From contig DASUGM010000141.1 in assembly GCA_036274055.1 (NCBI GenBank), positions 1 to 52,519 on the forward strand: DNA of 52,519 nucleotides, in the 5' to 3' direction. A model generated the notes under the pieces. It was given only the letters and a program-made list of their open reading frames with translations, did not search any database and had not been told where the DNA came from. The translations under genes and the position numbers were made by a program. Of this stretch, positions 38,501-45,837 are shown in pieces; positions within the stretch are counted from its first letter, which is position 1, and each line of letters opens with the position of its first letter. The stretch comes from DASUGM01 sp036274055. Its GTDB lineage: Bacteria; Acidobacteriota; Vicinamibacteria; Vicinamibacterales; SCN-69-37.

Positions 38501-38555
38501 GTTCAAGAAGGGCGCCGTCAATCCGCCGGCGCCGGCGCAGAAGAAAGGCGGATAG
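35526..38555 (+). CDS. Secreted S9 family prolyl oligopeptidase-like peptidase
   Basis: The 1009-residue protein has a signal peptide (residues 1-29), a WD/TolB-like beta-propeller, and a C-terminal alpha/beta-hydrolase domain (about 720-980). The triad is S822 (GHSWGGYQ), D911 (HNDADDAV) and H943 (GEPHGL). It should cleave short peptides in the periplasm. The propeller is interrupted by Gly/Arg/Ala-rich and Pro/Ala-rich stretches (about residues 115-142 and 182-242) with no known fold. GGAGG seven bases upstream fixes ATG 35526. The open frame further upstream lies antisense to the P1 gene and is ignored. Confidence 0.92.
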   Translation: MNINLRRRALVFVSSALILAIGASYRLGAQTPAKKPVGYDVMDYWKSIGGTRLSRDGQWLSYAITSQAEDGVLIVRNLKSGAEFKAPRGSAPQFTNDNKFVVFTIAPPKTDGAADPAEAGGEGAAAAGGRGAGRGGAAGGGSARNSLGLMTLADGQVTTIERVSNFRLPEESSQWLAYHRGNAAGANGRGGAGRGAGAGRGGGRQGGGTAAGQTPPATPPAATEPGAPAAAGQATPPATPEKTKTNGSDLIVRNLATGQEVTIPEVTEYAWNKDASWLAYTVSSSDAAKDGAFARRTSDAAVTTLQKGKGNYKSIAFDDAGRQIAFLSDQAEYDKKVSPYRLYYWKAGDAAAAELVSAATKGIAPGMVVSDDFAPRFSEDGARLFLGTAPPPPAPPEPNAKAPIRVDLWNYKDLQLQPMQQVRATQERNRNYRAVVHLSNRTLVQLATKDLPNVNPGEDAARAVGTNDVPYQKEISWDQSYNDVFLVDIKTGSRKKVLEHWGAAATLSPGGQYLMYFDEETGDWMSYRASDGARTNITERIPNVSFQQESHDTPDAAGAYGIAGWTDGDKAVLLYDRFDIWEVKPDGSGARNLTNGEGRKQNIVFRYRSLDPTQRTVPTTGTWMLSATNDWTKASGYYRMPATGGVAPEKLIMLDKAVGAPTKARDADVIVFTESRFEEFPDLWVSNTSFANPQKVSNANPQQSDYVWGKAELVEYINADGKRLRAMLIKPDNFDPSKKYPLMVYIYEELTAGLHSYRAPNVGTSINITRYVSNGYVVLQPDIVYDTGFPGESAEKCVIPAVNTIVAQGYIDPKRIGIQGHSWGGYQITHLITRTDLFAAVEAGASVSNMISAYGGIRWGTGMSRAFQYEKTQSRIGLPPWDAPLKYIENSPIFWVQKIHTPYLTIHNDADDAVPWYQGIEFFTAMRRLNKEAYFFSYNGEPHGLRNRDNMKHWTVHMDEFFDHFLLGKPKPEWMDKGVPFLEKGTRDVSPMFKKGAVNPPAPAQKKGG

Positions 38556-38561
38556 TCCGAG

Positions 38562-38712
38562 CCTGGTTAATGAGGCAATGAGTGAATGGATGAGTGGGTG
38601 AATGATTGACTGATTGGCCGATTGACAAATCGACCGATTGAACATCATTCAGACACTCACTCATTCACCCATTTCACCCATTCACCCATTCACTCATTGC
38701 CCCATTAACACG
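38562..38712. repeat. Palindromic repeat of ATGAGTG/CCATTCAC words between the S9 gene and dut
   Basis: The left arm (38567-38613) has GAATGGAT, GAGTGGGT and GAATGATT words. The right arm (38645-38708) has CCATTCAC-type octads in inverted orientation. The outer ends (TTAATGAGGCAATGAG and its counterpart) pair closely. It fills nearly the whole gap. Confidence 0.8.
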
Positions 38713-38718
38713 TCCTGA

Positions 38719-39156
38719 ATGATGCGCCTGCGAATTTCCCGACTGGCCGACGCGGCCCGAATCCCGTCCTATGAGACCGCCGGCGCGGCGGGTTTCGATC
38801 TGTCCGCCAGTGCCGAGACGACGATCCCGCCTGGTGCCGTCGCGCTGGTGCCAACCGGTCTGGTGATCGAAGTGCCACGCGGGCATTTTCTCGGCATCTT
38901 CGCGCGCAGTTCGACGCCGCTGAAGCGCGGGCTGATGGTCGCCAACGGCGTCGGCGTCGTCGACAGCGACTACTGCGGGCCGAACGACGAAATCAAGATT
39001 CAAGTGTTGAACTTCACCGCGTCGCCCGTGACGGTCAACGCCGGCGATCGCATCGCCCAGGGCGTCATCCTCCCGCACGTTCGAGTCGAGTTTCAGGAAG
39101 AGTCCACCGCCGCTGCGGCATCGTCGCGCGGCGGCTTTGGATCGACAGGGCAGTAG
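38719..39156 (+). CDS. dut: Deoxyuridine 5'-triphosphate nucleotidohydrolase
   Basis: The 145-residue trimeric-type dUTPase has all five motifs. Motif 1 is AGAAGFDLSAS, motif 2 GIFARSSTPLKRG and motif 3 NGVGVVDSDYCGP. Motif 4 is GDRIAQGVI and motif 5 SRGGFGSTG. It hydrolyses dUTP to dUMP, keeping uracil out of DNA. Two adjacent ATGs (38719, 38722) are possible starts. It is flanked by repeat arrays on both sides. Confidence 0.96.
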   Translation: MMRLRISRLADAARIPSYETAGAAGFDLSASAETTIPPGAVALVPTGLVIEVPRGHFLGIFARSSTPLKRGLMVANGVGVVDSDYCGPNDEIKIQVLNFTASPVTVNAGDRIAQGVILPHVRVEFQEESTAAAASSRGGFGSTGQ

Positions 39157-39157
39157 A

Positions 39158-39258
39158 CGAGGCGCCGAGGCGCCGAGGCGAAGGACACGAAGACGCGAGC
39201 ACGGAAGAACGAAAGAACGGAACGCCCGAAGTCCCGAACTTCCGAACCTGAGAACGAA
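39158..39258. repeat. Purine-rich tandem words after dut
   Basis: GAGGCGCC octads (three copies from 39160) give way to GACACGAA, GAACGAAA and GAACGGAA, then GAAGTCCC and GAACTTCC words. There is no clear inverted arm. It lies between convergent dut and PAP2 genes. Confidence 0.65.
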
Positions 39259-39260
39259 CC

Positions 39261-40025
39261 CTATCTCTTAACGAAGTAAACCGCGGCGCCGCCCGGGGTC
39301 TTGATCGGCATGATCGTCCATTGCCGGTCCCTGTGGCCGCGGACGACGGTGCGTCCGGCCACCGAGCCGATCGCGGCGCCGAACATCGCATCGCTCAGCC
39401 AGTGCGAGCGGTCGCGGACGCGCGTCCAGGCGACGAACGTCGCCAGCGCATAGGTCGGGACGCCGAACTTCCAGCCGCCATGCTCCTGTAGCACCGCCGC
39501 GGTCGTGAACATCGCCGAGGCGTGGCCGGACGGAAACGAATGGTCGCCGCCGTTCGGCCGCTCGCGATTGACGATGTACTTGGTCGGCACCGTGAACACG
39601 CCGTTGAGAATCTGCGCGCGGATGAGATCGCTGCCGACGTGGGTCAGCGGCGCGTCGTGGTTGAGGCGGCCGATCCCGTACGCGGCCGCGGACAGACTGA
39701 GCTGCATCCACGCCTCACCGAGCGCTCGGCCGAACTGCGAGGCGGACGAACGCGACTCCTCGGCCCATTCGGCGAGGTCGTCGTCGTAGGGATGAAAGGC
39801 GAGGGCAGCGCCGGTGCCGGCAGCCATGATCCAGACCGTTTCAATCGACGGCACTGCCTTCAGATCGCGGCCGAGATTGTGGAGCACGCCGGTGATCGGC
39901 CGATCGTCCGGCCAGGCCTGCGCAGCCGCGGCAGATTGCGGCGGCGCGGCGGGTGGTGCTGCGGGCGGTGCGGGTGGCGCCTGCAGAGCGCCCGCAATCG
40001 CGAGCGCCCAGAACGTGCTCGGCAC
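39261..40025 (-). CDS. PAP2-superfamily lipid phosphatase
   Basis: The 254-residue protein has the three phosphatase motifs: KYIVNRERP, SFPSGHAS and the RVRDRSHWLSDAMFG segment (Arg, His, Asp). The first 40 residues are a short hydrophobic stretch followed by a Pro/Ala-rich region. Membrane segments are weak, so it may be periplasmic, acting on lipid or undecaprenyl phosphates. GTG 40025 is used; no ribosome site is visible. It follows the outer-membrane barrel gene by 13 nt. Confidence 0.87.
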   Translation of the reverse strand: MPSTFWALAIAGALQAPPAPPAAPPAAPPQSAAAAQAWPDDRPITGVLHNLGRDLKAVPSIETVWIMAAGTGAALAFHPYDDDLAEWAEESRSSASQFGRALGEAWMQLSLSAAAYGIGRLNHDAPLTHVGSDLIRAQILNGVFTVPTKYIVNRERPNGGDHSFPSGHASAMFTTAAVLQEHGGWKFGVPTYALATFVAWTRVRDRSHWLSDAMFGAAIGSVAGRTVVRGHRDRQWTIMPIKTPGGAAVYFVKR

Positions 40026-40038
40026 GCGCGTGAGAATA

Positions 40039-40755
40039 TCAGCGCGACAGCCTGATTGCGAGGCCGAACGCGATCTGATGACACCGCGCGGTCATCCGGC
40101 CGGTGCCGCCGTCGACCGCGATCTCCGGCCGCGCGCGCGTGAACTTGTACTCGCCGAGGACGCTGAAGCGGGAGCCGAGCGCGAACTCGGCGCCGCCAGA
40201 GAGTTGCACGCCCAGTCCGCCGTATTCGTACTGCTCGCGCGTCACCATGGCGATCGTGGTCTCGGCGTGGGGGAGCGTCGGTCCGGCGCCGGCGCGGCCG
40301 ACCAGCACGGCGCGACCGCTGCCGATCGGCCGTCGCATCACGAAATTCACGAGCGCGAAATTGAGCCCGTGGGTCATCGCATAGCCCTGTACGCGCTCGT
40401 CCATGCGGCTGACCTCGGCCACGCCGACGCCGTCTTCGACGCCATTTACCGCGTAGGCGTCCGCCGTCTTCGCGATCACTTTCAGGTGGATGAGTTCGAC
40501 TTCAAGTCCGAACCGCCGCGTGTCGCCGAAGATCTTGCCGAACCGATACCCGTAGTACTGCGGCGCCGCGAATGGCCTGGCTTCGAAAGCGACGTCCTCG
40601 TAGGTGAGCTGCGTATGCCGATCCGGAAGATCGACGGTGATGTCCGCCGGCGTCGTCGTATTCGCGCCGAGATACACGCCCACGTACCACTGCGCCGAGG
40701 CAGCCGCCGGCGCGACCACCGACAACACGACGAGCAGGACGGCCGCACGGATCAT
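40039..40755 (-). CDS. Outer-membrane beta-barrel protein
   Basis: The 238-residue protein has a signal peptide (cleavage near AAASAQ, residue 22). Alternating strands follow: WYVGVYLGANTT, YGYRFGKIFG, GLGVQLSGGAEFALG and SVLGEYKFTRA. The C-terminus ends in a strand close to a typical barrel-assembly signal (AFGLAIRLSR). This is the OmpW/OmpA-like small-barrel pattern, function unknown. It is in an operon with an unknown membrane protein and the PAP2 phosphatase. Confidence 0.8.
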   Translation of the reverse strand: MIRAAVLLVVLSVVAPAAASAQWYVGVYLGANTTTPADITVDLPDRHTQLTYEDVAFEARPFAAPQYYGYRFGKIFGDTRRFGLEVELIHLKVIAKTADAYAVNGVEDGVGVAEVSRMDERVQGYAMTHGLNFALVNFVMRRPIGSGRAVLVGRAGAGPTLPHAETTIAMVTREQYEYGGLGVQLSGGAEFALGSRFSVLGEYKFTRARPEIAVDGGTGRMTARCHQIAFGLAIRLSR

Positions 40756-40767
40756 CGTCGCGCCATG

Positions 40768-41328
40768 CTAGCGCAGGCGCCGCGCGGCTCGATAGGTCGC
40801 GGCGGCGCCCACCCAGTAGCACGCCGACATGAACAGCAGAATCCATGACGGCGCGCTCGCGCCAAGCGCGACCTGGATCGCGAACGCGCCCGCGGACACG
40901 GCGATCGCCAGCGCGATGTAGACCCGGGTCCGCTGCAGCCACGAGTAAGGCAGGAAATGCCCGCCCGCGATCGCCGCCAGGGTCACCGGCACCGCCGCGG
41001 GGCTCAGCGCGTAGGCGACGATGACCGCCGGGAACGCGACGATCTGCGACATCGCCAGCTGAATCGATAGCGACTTCAGCGGGTTGTCCGCCGCCATCGT
41101 CGTCCAACCCATTCTTCGCTCGAGCCAAAACGCCGCCGGCAGCGCGAGATTGCCCTGGAACATCACCACGAGCGCGGCGATCTTCACCGGCAGAAGCGGC
41201 CAGACCAGACCGGCGAGCGCGATCGTCAGGCCGAAGCAGATCAGGAACGGCGCACCCCCGGCCGACGAGGTCACGATGTCGTCACGGGCGCGGGACAAGT
41301 CGGTGATCGGCAGGGCGGTGGAGGTCAT
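40768..41328 (-). CDS. Unknown integral membrane protein
   Basis: The 186-residue protein has about six hydrophobic helices (near residues 25-42, 47-65, 90-112, 115-130, 136-155 and 158-175). It has few charged residues apart from FWLERRMGWTTM between helices. The family is not recognised. GAGG five bases before ATG 41328 supports the start. It is the first gene of a three-gene unit with the barrel and PAP2 proteins, which points to an envelope role. Confidence 0.75.
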   Translation of the reverse strand: MTSTALPITDLSRARDDIVTSSAGGAPFLICFGLTIALAGLVWPLLPVKIAALVVMFQGNLALPAAFWLERRMGWTTMAADNPLKSLSIQLAMSQIVAFPAVIVAYALSPAAVPVTLAAIAGGHFLPYSWLQRTRVYIALAIAVSAGAFAIQVALGASAPSWILLFMSACYWVGAAATYRAARRLR

Positions 41329-41407
41329 GCCCACCTCGGACGCCGGGCGGGGTAGACGTGTTCGACGATCCCGGTGAACGGCTGCGAATCCCCGATAAGA
41401 TGCGCGC

Positions 41408-42580
41408 ATGGCGCGTCTCCTCATCGCTGCGGCGCTGGCAATCGCGTCGGCTGGGCCGGCCTTCGCGCAGTCCGAACCCTACAAAGTTTTCGAGACCAGG
41501 CCGGTCATCACGCAGGGGCCGTACCTCGTCGCCACCAGCGAGACCGCGACGATGGTCGTGTGGATGACCGACACGCCGAGTCACTCCGAGGTGCGCTTCG
41601 CGAAGGGCGCCGGCCTCGCGGCGACCGCGCTCAGCACGGTCGTCGAGAACCAGAAGGATGGACTGGTCCCTGTCGGCACGCGTCACGCCATCCTGCTGAC
41701 CGGCCTCGAGCCCGGCGCGACCTACAGCTATCAGGCGGTGTCGACGCGGGTCGTCAAGCTCAAGGCGTACTGGCCGGACAAGGGGCTGTCGATCGAATCA
41801 CCGGTGCGCGCGTTCACCACCTTCGACGCGCGCAAACCGACCGCGTCGTTCAGCGCGGTGACCGATACGCACGAAGACGTCACCCGCATCCGCGCGCTCA
41901 ATAAGATGATCGACTGGCCGTCGACCGACTTTCTTCTGCACCTCGGCGACGCTTTTCACTGGCTCGACAACGAGGATCAGTTATTCCGGCTGTGGCTCGA
42001 GCCAACCATCGCCGGGCTCGCCGGCGTCAAGCCGCTGATCTACGCGCGCGGCAACCATGAGCTGCGCGGACCGTTCGCGCGCGAGCTGTTCGACTACATT
42101 CCGACGCCAGAGAATCGCTTCTACTACGCGCGCGACGACGGCCCGGTGCATCTGATGGTGCTCGACACGGGAGAAGACAAGCCCGACGACACCAACGTCT
42201 ACGCGCGGCTCAACCGCACGGGGCCGTACCGCGACGCCGAACTCGCGTGGCTGCGTGAACATGTGCGCACCGCGCCGCGAGTCGCGTCGGCGCCATTTCG
42301 CGTCGTCGCGATGCATCAGCCCCGCTGGGGCTGGCTCGCCGACGGCCCCGACGCTTGGATCGCGCTGGCCAACGACGCGAAGGTCGATCTCGTGATTGCC
42401 GGGCACAACCACAAGTTGTCCTACACGCCGCCAGGCCCGACCGTCGCGCACAAGTACCACTTGCTCGTACTCGGCCAGGACCAGGTCGCGCGTGTCGACG
42501 CGACGACGACGGAGCTGAAGATCACCGTGACCGGCACGGACGGGAAGATCGTGCAGGCGATCGCCATTCCGCGGCGTTAG
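41408..42580 (+). CDS. Secreted calcineurin-like metallophosphoesterase with PAP-like N-domain
   Basis: The 390-residue protein has a signal peptide (residues 1-20). An N-terminal Fn3-like domain of the purple-acid-phosphatase type follows (GPYLVATSETATMVVWMTD). The phosphoesterase core has TDTHED, LGDAFHW, ARGNHELR, AMHQPRW and AGHNHKL. It likely hydrolyses phosphoesters in the periplasm with a two-metal centre. TAAGAT lies 6 nt before the ATG and there is no ribosome site, suggesting a leaderless mRNA. A heptad array starts right after the stop. Confidence 0.88.
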   Translation: MARLLIAAALAIASAGPAFAQSEPYKVFETRPVITQGPYLVATSETATMVVWMTDTPSHSEVRFAKGAGLAATALSTVVENQKDGLVPVGTRHAILLTGLEPGATYSYQAVSTRVVKLKAYWPDKGLSIESPVRAFTTFDARKPTASFSAVTDTHEDVTRIRALNKMIDWPSTDFLLHLGDAFHWLDNEDQLFRLWLEPTIAGLAGVKPLIYARGNHELRGPFARELFDYIPTPENRFYYARDDGPVHLMVLDTGEDKPDDTNVYARLNRTGPYRDAELAWLREHVRTAPRVASAPFRVVAMHQPRWGWLADGPDAWIALANDAKVDLVIAGHNHKLSYTPPGPTVAHKYHLLVLGQDQVARVDATTTELKITVTGTDGKIVQAIAIPRR

Positions 42581-42665
42581 GCCCTCGGCCCTGGGCCCTG
42601 GCACTCAGACTGAACTGCGGGTTGGCGATGGCCCTGGGGCCTGGGGCCCAACGCCAAGGGCCAAA
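42581..42665. repeat. GCCCTGG heptads and inverted arm after the phosphoesterase gene
   Basis: Three heptads (GCCCTCG, GCCCTGG, GCCCTGG) begin at the base after the TAG. Inverted GGGGCCTGGGGCCC-type words and CCAAGGGCC follow at 42629-42665. It is terminator-like. Confidence 0.75.
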
Positions 42666-42737
42666 CTCCAGAATCGTCATTCGTTTTCAAATTTGGTCGT
42701 CGCGATCCGGCGGCGCGCGCCGAAACGCGTGCGATTG

Positions 42738-42757
42738 CACAGGTTTTCCCGCCTGTG
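42738..42757. promoter_or_regulatory. Dyad upstream of the pseudokinase operon
   Basis: CACAGG and CCTGTG flank an 8-nt spacer about 77 bp before ATG 42834, in a stretch (42666-42833) otherwise free of repeats. It could be an operator. The factor is unknown. Confidence 0.3.
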
Positions 42758-42833
42758 ATCAAAGTGCGCTGCCGCTAACAGATGTGGCCAGCATCTTGCA
42801 CAAATGGGCGTCGTCAACTTTCGAGGATTGCCC

Positions 42834-44732
42834 ATGTTGCCTGCTTCGCCCGCCACGTCCGCACCGGCGCCGTCAACGCCAGATTCTGCCCGTCCGCGTC
42901 CGCGCTTGCCGAGCTTTTCGGACGGCACGGGCGATCGGGTCCTCGTGTTCGATCAGCAGAAGAACACGTGGATGGAGCTGTTGCGGTTCAAGCGCGAGTT
43001 CAGCCACGCGCGCGGATTCTTCACCGCGCTCAAAGAGCGGATCGAAGTGCTGCAGTCGCTCAATCATGACGGGCTGTCGAAGGCGCGCTCGATCGAATGG
43101 CTCGCCGGCGGCGAAGGGCTCGCGCTGGTCTCGCATCACACACCGGGCAAGCGCCTCTCGGAACTCACCACCGAGGCGCGCGGACCGCAGTTCGCGCAGG
43201 AACTGATCGGCCAGATTTCTCCGGCGCTCGCGGCGCTGCACGTCCATTCATTCAACAGTTTTCACGGCGCGATCACTGCCGATCGCATCGTGGTGACGCC
43301 CGAAGGGCGCCTGATTCTGACCGAGTCGGCGCTCGGCGCCGGCTTGAACGCGCTGCAGCTGCCGGCGGTTCGCCTGCAGTCCGATCTGCACATTGCCGTC
43401 TCGTCCGATCCGGTGACGCTCAACGCCCGCGGCGACCTCGTGCAGCTTGGACTGGTCGCGCTTTCCCTGCTGCTCGGGCGCAAGCTCGATCCCGCCGACT
43501 ACCCGGTCAAGACCAAGGCCTTGCTCGACGAGCTGGCGGCGTCTGACGCCGCGGCGACGCCGGAGTTCCGTGCCGTCCACGAGTGGCTCGGTCGCGCGCT
43601 CCAGGTGAGTTCGAATCCGTTCAACAACGGCCTCGAGGCCGAGGAAGCGTTCAAGCAGGCGCTCGAAGCCGCGAGTGCCGCGGTTGCCGCGGCGGCGGTC
43701 GTCGTCGCTGAGCCCCAACGCGTCGAGCCGGCGAAAACCGAAACCGCCCCGTCTCTAATCGTCGAGCCCGCGTCCGAGGCGACGTCGCCAATCGCGCGCC
43801 TGGACGATCACACCCGCAACGACGACAACGAGCGAGTCGAAGCGAAGCGCGTCGTCTCGATGCCGCTGCCGGCGGCGTCGTCGATGCCGGTCGAGACGCC
43901 TCGACCCAAGTCGATGTTCGACGACGAACCGGCGGCGAGGCCCGCGGCTGCCGCGCCGGCGCCGCTGTTCCTCGAGCCGTTGACGCCCGACCAACGCACG
44001 AAGAAGCGTCAATGGATGACGATTGGATTCGGCACGCTCGCGGCGGCTGAGGCCGCGGTGATTGCCGCGATGTTCTACATGATGCCGGGATACGGCGCGA
44101 CGTCGTTGACGTTGTCGACGCCGCCGGCGATTCCGTCGGCGCTCGCGCTGGCCGCGGTGCCGACACCGCCGCAGCAGCTGGCGCCGATTCCGCCGGCATC
44201 GATTCCGGCGCCGCCGGCTGCCATGCCGACGGCCGCGACGTCCGCTGCCGCGACGTCCGCGCCGGCTGAGACTCCGGGCGCGCCCGCCGCGGCGCCCGTC
44301 GCCGGCCGCGTTGGCGGCGTCAAGGTGGCATCGCCCTTCGAGCTGCAGGTGTTCGAGAACGGCACGCTGCTCGGCTCCAGCGCCGGAACGATCGCGCTCA
44401 ACGAAGGCACCCACGCGCTGGATCTCGTCAGCGACGCGCTCGCCTTCCGCTATCGCCAGACCGTGCAGGTGAAGGCCGGGCAACTGGCGCCGGTCACGAT
44501 CACCGCGCCGAACGGAAAAATCAACATCAACGCCGTGCCGTGGGCCAGCGTGACCATCGACGGGGCCGCCGCCGGCGATACGCCGCTCGCGAACCTGTCG
44601 ATTCCGATCGGCAGCCACGAGATCGTGTTCTCGCATCCGCAGTTCGGCACGCAGAAACAGACCGTCGTCGTCAAGGCGGATGGACCGGCGCGGGTCAGCG
44701 CCACGATGCAGCGTTCAGGGGGAGGCCAGTAA
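42834..44732 (+). CDS. Membrane-anchored pseudokinase with C-terminal PEGA-like domain
   Basis: The 632-residue protein has an N-terminal Hanks-kinase fold (about residues 20-265) that lacks every catalytic residue. There is no Gly-rich loop or VAIK Lys. The HRDLKPEN loop reads HGAITADR (H144) and DFG is replaced by ESA (E164). A disordered acidic/Pro-rich linker follows. Then come one membrane helix (about 395-417), an Ala/Pro-rich spacer and a PEGA-like domain (about 558-632: VPWASVTIDGAAAGDTPL). The kinase-like part would be cytoplasmic and PEGA extracytoplasmic. GAGG eight bases upstream supports ATG 42834. It overlaps the next gene by 1 nt. Confidence 0.8.
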   Translation: MLPASPATSAPAPSTPDSARPRPRLPSFSDGTGDRVLVFDQQKNTWMELLRFKREFSHARGFFTALKERIEVLQSLNHDGLSKARSIEWLAGGEGLALVSHHTPGKRLSELTTEARGPQFAQELIGQISPALAALHVHSFNSFHGAITADRIVVTPEGRLILTESALGAGLNALQLPAVRLQSDLHIAVSSDPVTLNARGDLVQLGLVALSLLLGRKLDPADYPVKTKALLDELAASDAAATPEFRAVHEWLGRALQVSSNPFNNGLEAEEAFKQALEAASAAVAAAAVVVAEPQRVEPAKTETAPSLIVEPASEATSPIARLDDHTRNDDNERVEAKRVVSMPLPAASSMPVETPRPKSMFDDEPAARPAAAAPAPLFLEPLTPDQRTKKRQWMTIGFGTLAAAEAAVIAAMFYMMPGYGATSLTLSTPPAIPSALALAAVPTPPQQLAPIPPASIPAPPAAMPTAATSAAATSAPAETPGAPAAAPVAGRVGGVKVASPFELQVFENGTLLGSSAGTIALNEGTHALDLVSDALAFRYRQTVQVKAGQLAPVTITAPNGKININAVPWASVTIDGAAAGDTPLANLSIPIGSHEIVFSHPQFGTQKQTVVVKADGPARVSATMQRSGGGQ

Positions 44733-45682
44733 TGATCGCCACGCGTCTCCGTCGTCATGTCCTCGTCGCCGCGGTGGTGTGGATCGCGGCCGCGACCGCC
44801 GCGGTTGCGCAGCAGAACCCGTTATCGCGCGCGAAAGAGCTCTACGCGAACGCGTCGTATGACGAGGCGCTCGCGGCGCTCGGCAAGCTGCCCGGCAAGA
44901 TCGAAGCCGTCGAGTCGACCGAGCAGGCGGCCTATCAGGTCTTCTGCCTGCTGGCGCTCGGCCGCGCCGAGGACGCGAAGATCGCGGTCGAAGCGATCGT
45001 GCGCACCGATTTTCTGTATCACCCGTCGGAGGGCATGGCGTCGCCGAAAGTCCGCGCGTTCTTCGAAGAGGCACGCCGGCCGCTGCTGACCGACCTGGCC
45101 CGCGCCGGGTACGTCAGCGCCAAGGGTCACTTCGAGCGCAAGGAGATGGCCGAGGCGGTCGTCGACTTCGACCGGCTGATCACGCTGCTCAACGAGATGG
45201 AAGAGTCCGGCCAGGGCCTGGGCGATCTGCGCACGCTGAGCATCGGCTTCCGCGACCTCGCGAAAGCCGCGGTCGCGCCGCCGCCACCGCCGAAACCGGT
45301 CGATCCGCCGCCGGCGCCGGTCGAGGCCCCGAAGGCCGCCGCGCCGTCCGCGCCCGCGCCCATTCCGATCTACGGCATCGACGACGCCACCGTGGTCAAG
45401 CCCGTGCCGATCGCGCGCCCGATTCCCGACTGGAAACCGACCAATCCGATCGATGCGATGCGCGAATATCGCGGCGCGATCGAAATCATCATCGACGAAA
45501 AGGGCAGCGTGATGAGCGCCGTGATGACGACGAGCATTCATCCGATCTACGACCCGATGCTGCTGAAGTCCGCGCGCGGCTGGAAGTTCAAGCCCGCGAC
45601 CAAGGATGGCGCTCCGGTCCGCTTCCGCTCGCGCCTCGACATTCACCTCTCCGCGACCAGGGAACCGGGAAGGAAGGACTAG
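44732..45682 (+). CDS. Periplasmic TPR-like protein with TonB C-terminal-like domain
   Basis: The 316-residue protein has a signal peptide (residues 1-28) and helical TPR-like repeats (about 30-170). A Pro-rich linker follows (about 178-215). The C-terminal domain (YRGAIEIIIDEKGSVMSAVM, then LLKSARGWKFKPATKDG) is of the TonB-C type. It lacks the TonB membrane helix, so it is not an ordinary energy transducer. Its start codon overlaps the pseudokinase stop (TAATG) with a strong GGGGGAGG site. Co-expression suggests a shared complex. Confidence 0.8.
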   Translation: MIATRLRRHVLVAAVVWIAAATAAVAQQNPLSRAKELYANASYDEALAALGKLPGKIEAVESTEQAAYQVFCLLALGRAEDAKIAVEAIVRTDFLYHPSEGMASPKVRAFFEEARRPLLTDLARAGYVSAKGHFERKEMAEAVVDFDRLITLLNEMEESGQGLGDLRTLSIGFRDLAKAAVAPPPPPKPVDPPPAPVEAPKAAAPSAPAPIPIYGIDDATVVKPVPIARPIPDWKPTNPIDAMREYRGAIEIIIDEKGSVMSAVMTTSIHPIYDPMLLKSARGWKFKPATKDGAPVRFRSRLDIHLSATREPGRKD

Positions 45683-45772
45683 AAGAAGAGCGGGTTTTTC
45701 GGTTTGGGGAAGGGCCCCGTGCCGGCACGGCGCCCTACAAATAGAAAAGGTCTCGCTCTTCTTTTAGTCCTT
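45674..45772 (+). terminator. Long stem-loop overlapping the TPR/TonB-C stop codon
   Basis: AAGGACTAGAAGAAGAGCG (45674-45692) pairs with 45754-45772 with one mismatch in 19, around a 61-nt loop containing a further CCGTGCCGGCACGG palindrome. The stem includes the stop codon. It could attenuate transcription before the TPR-VWFA genes. Confidence 0.55.
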
Positions 45773-45837
45773 CGGCCGGGCCTCCGTCCGAACAGTATTT
45801 AGAGGTAGACTCTTCACGCCAGCGTGAGGAGGACGTC

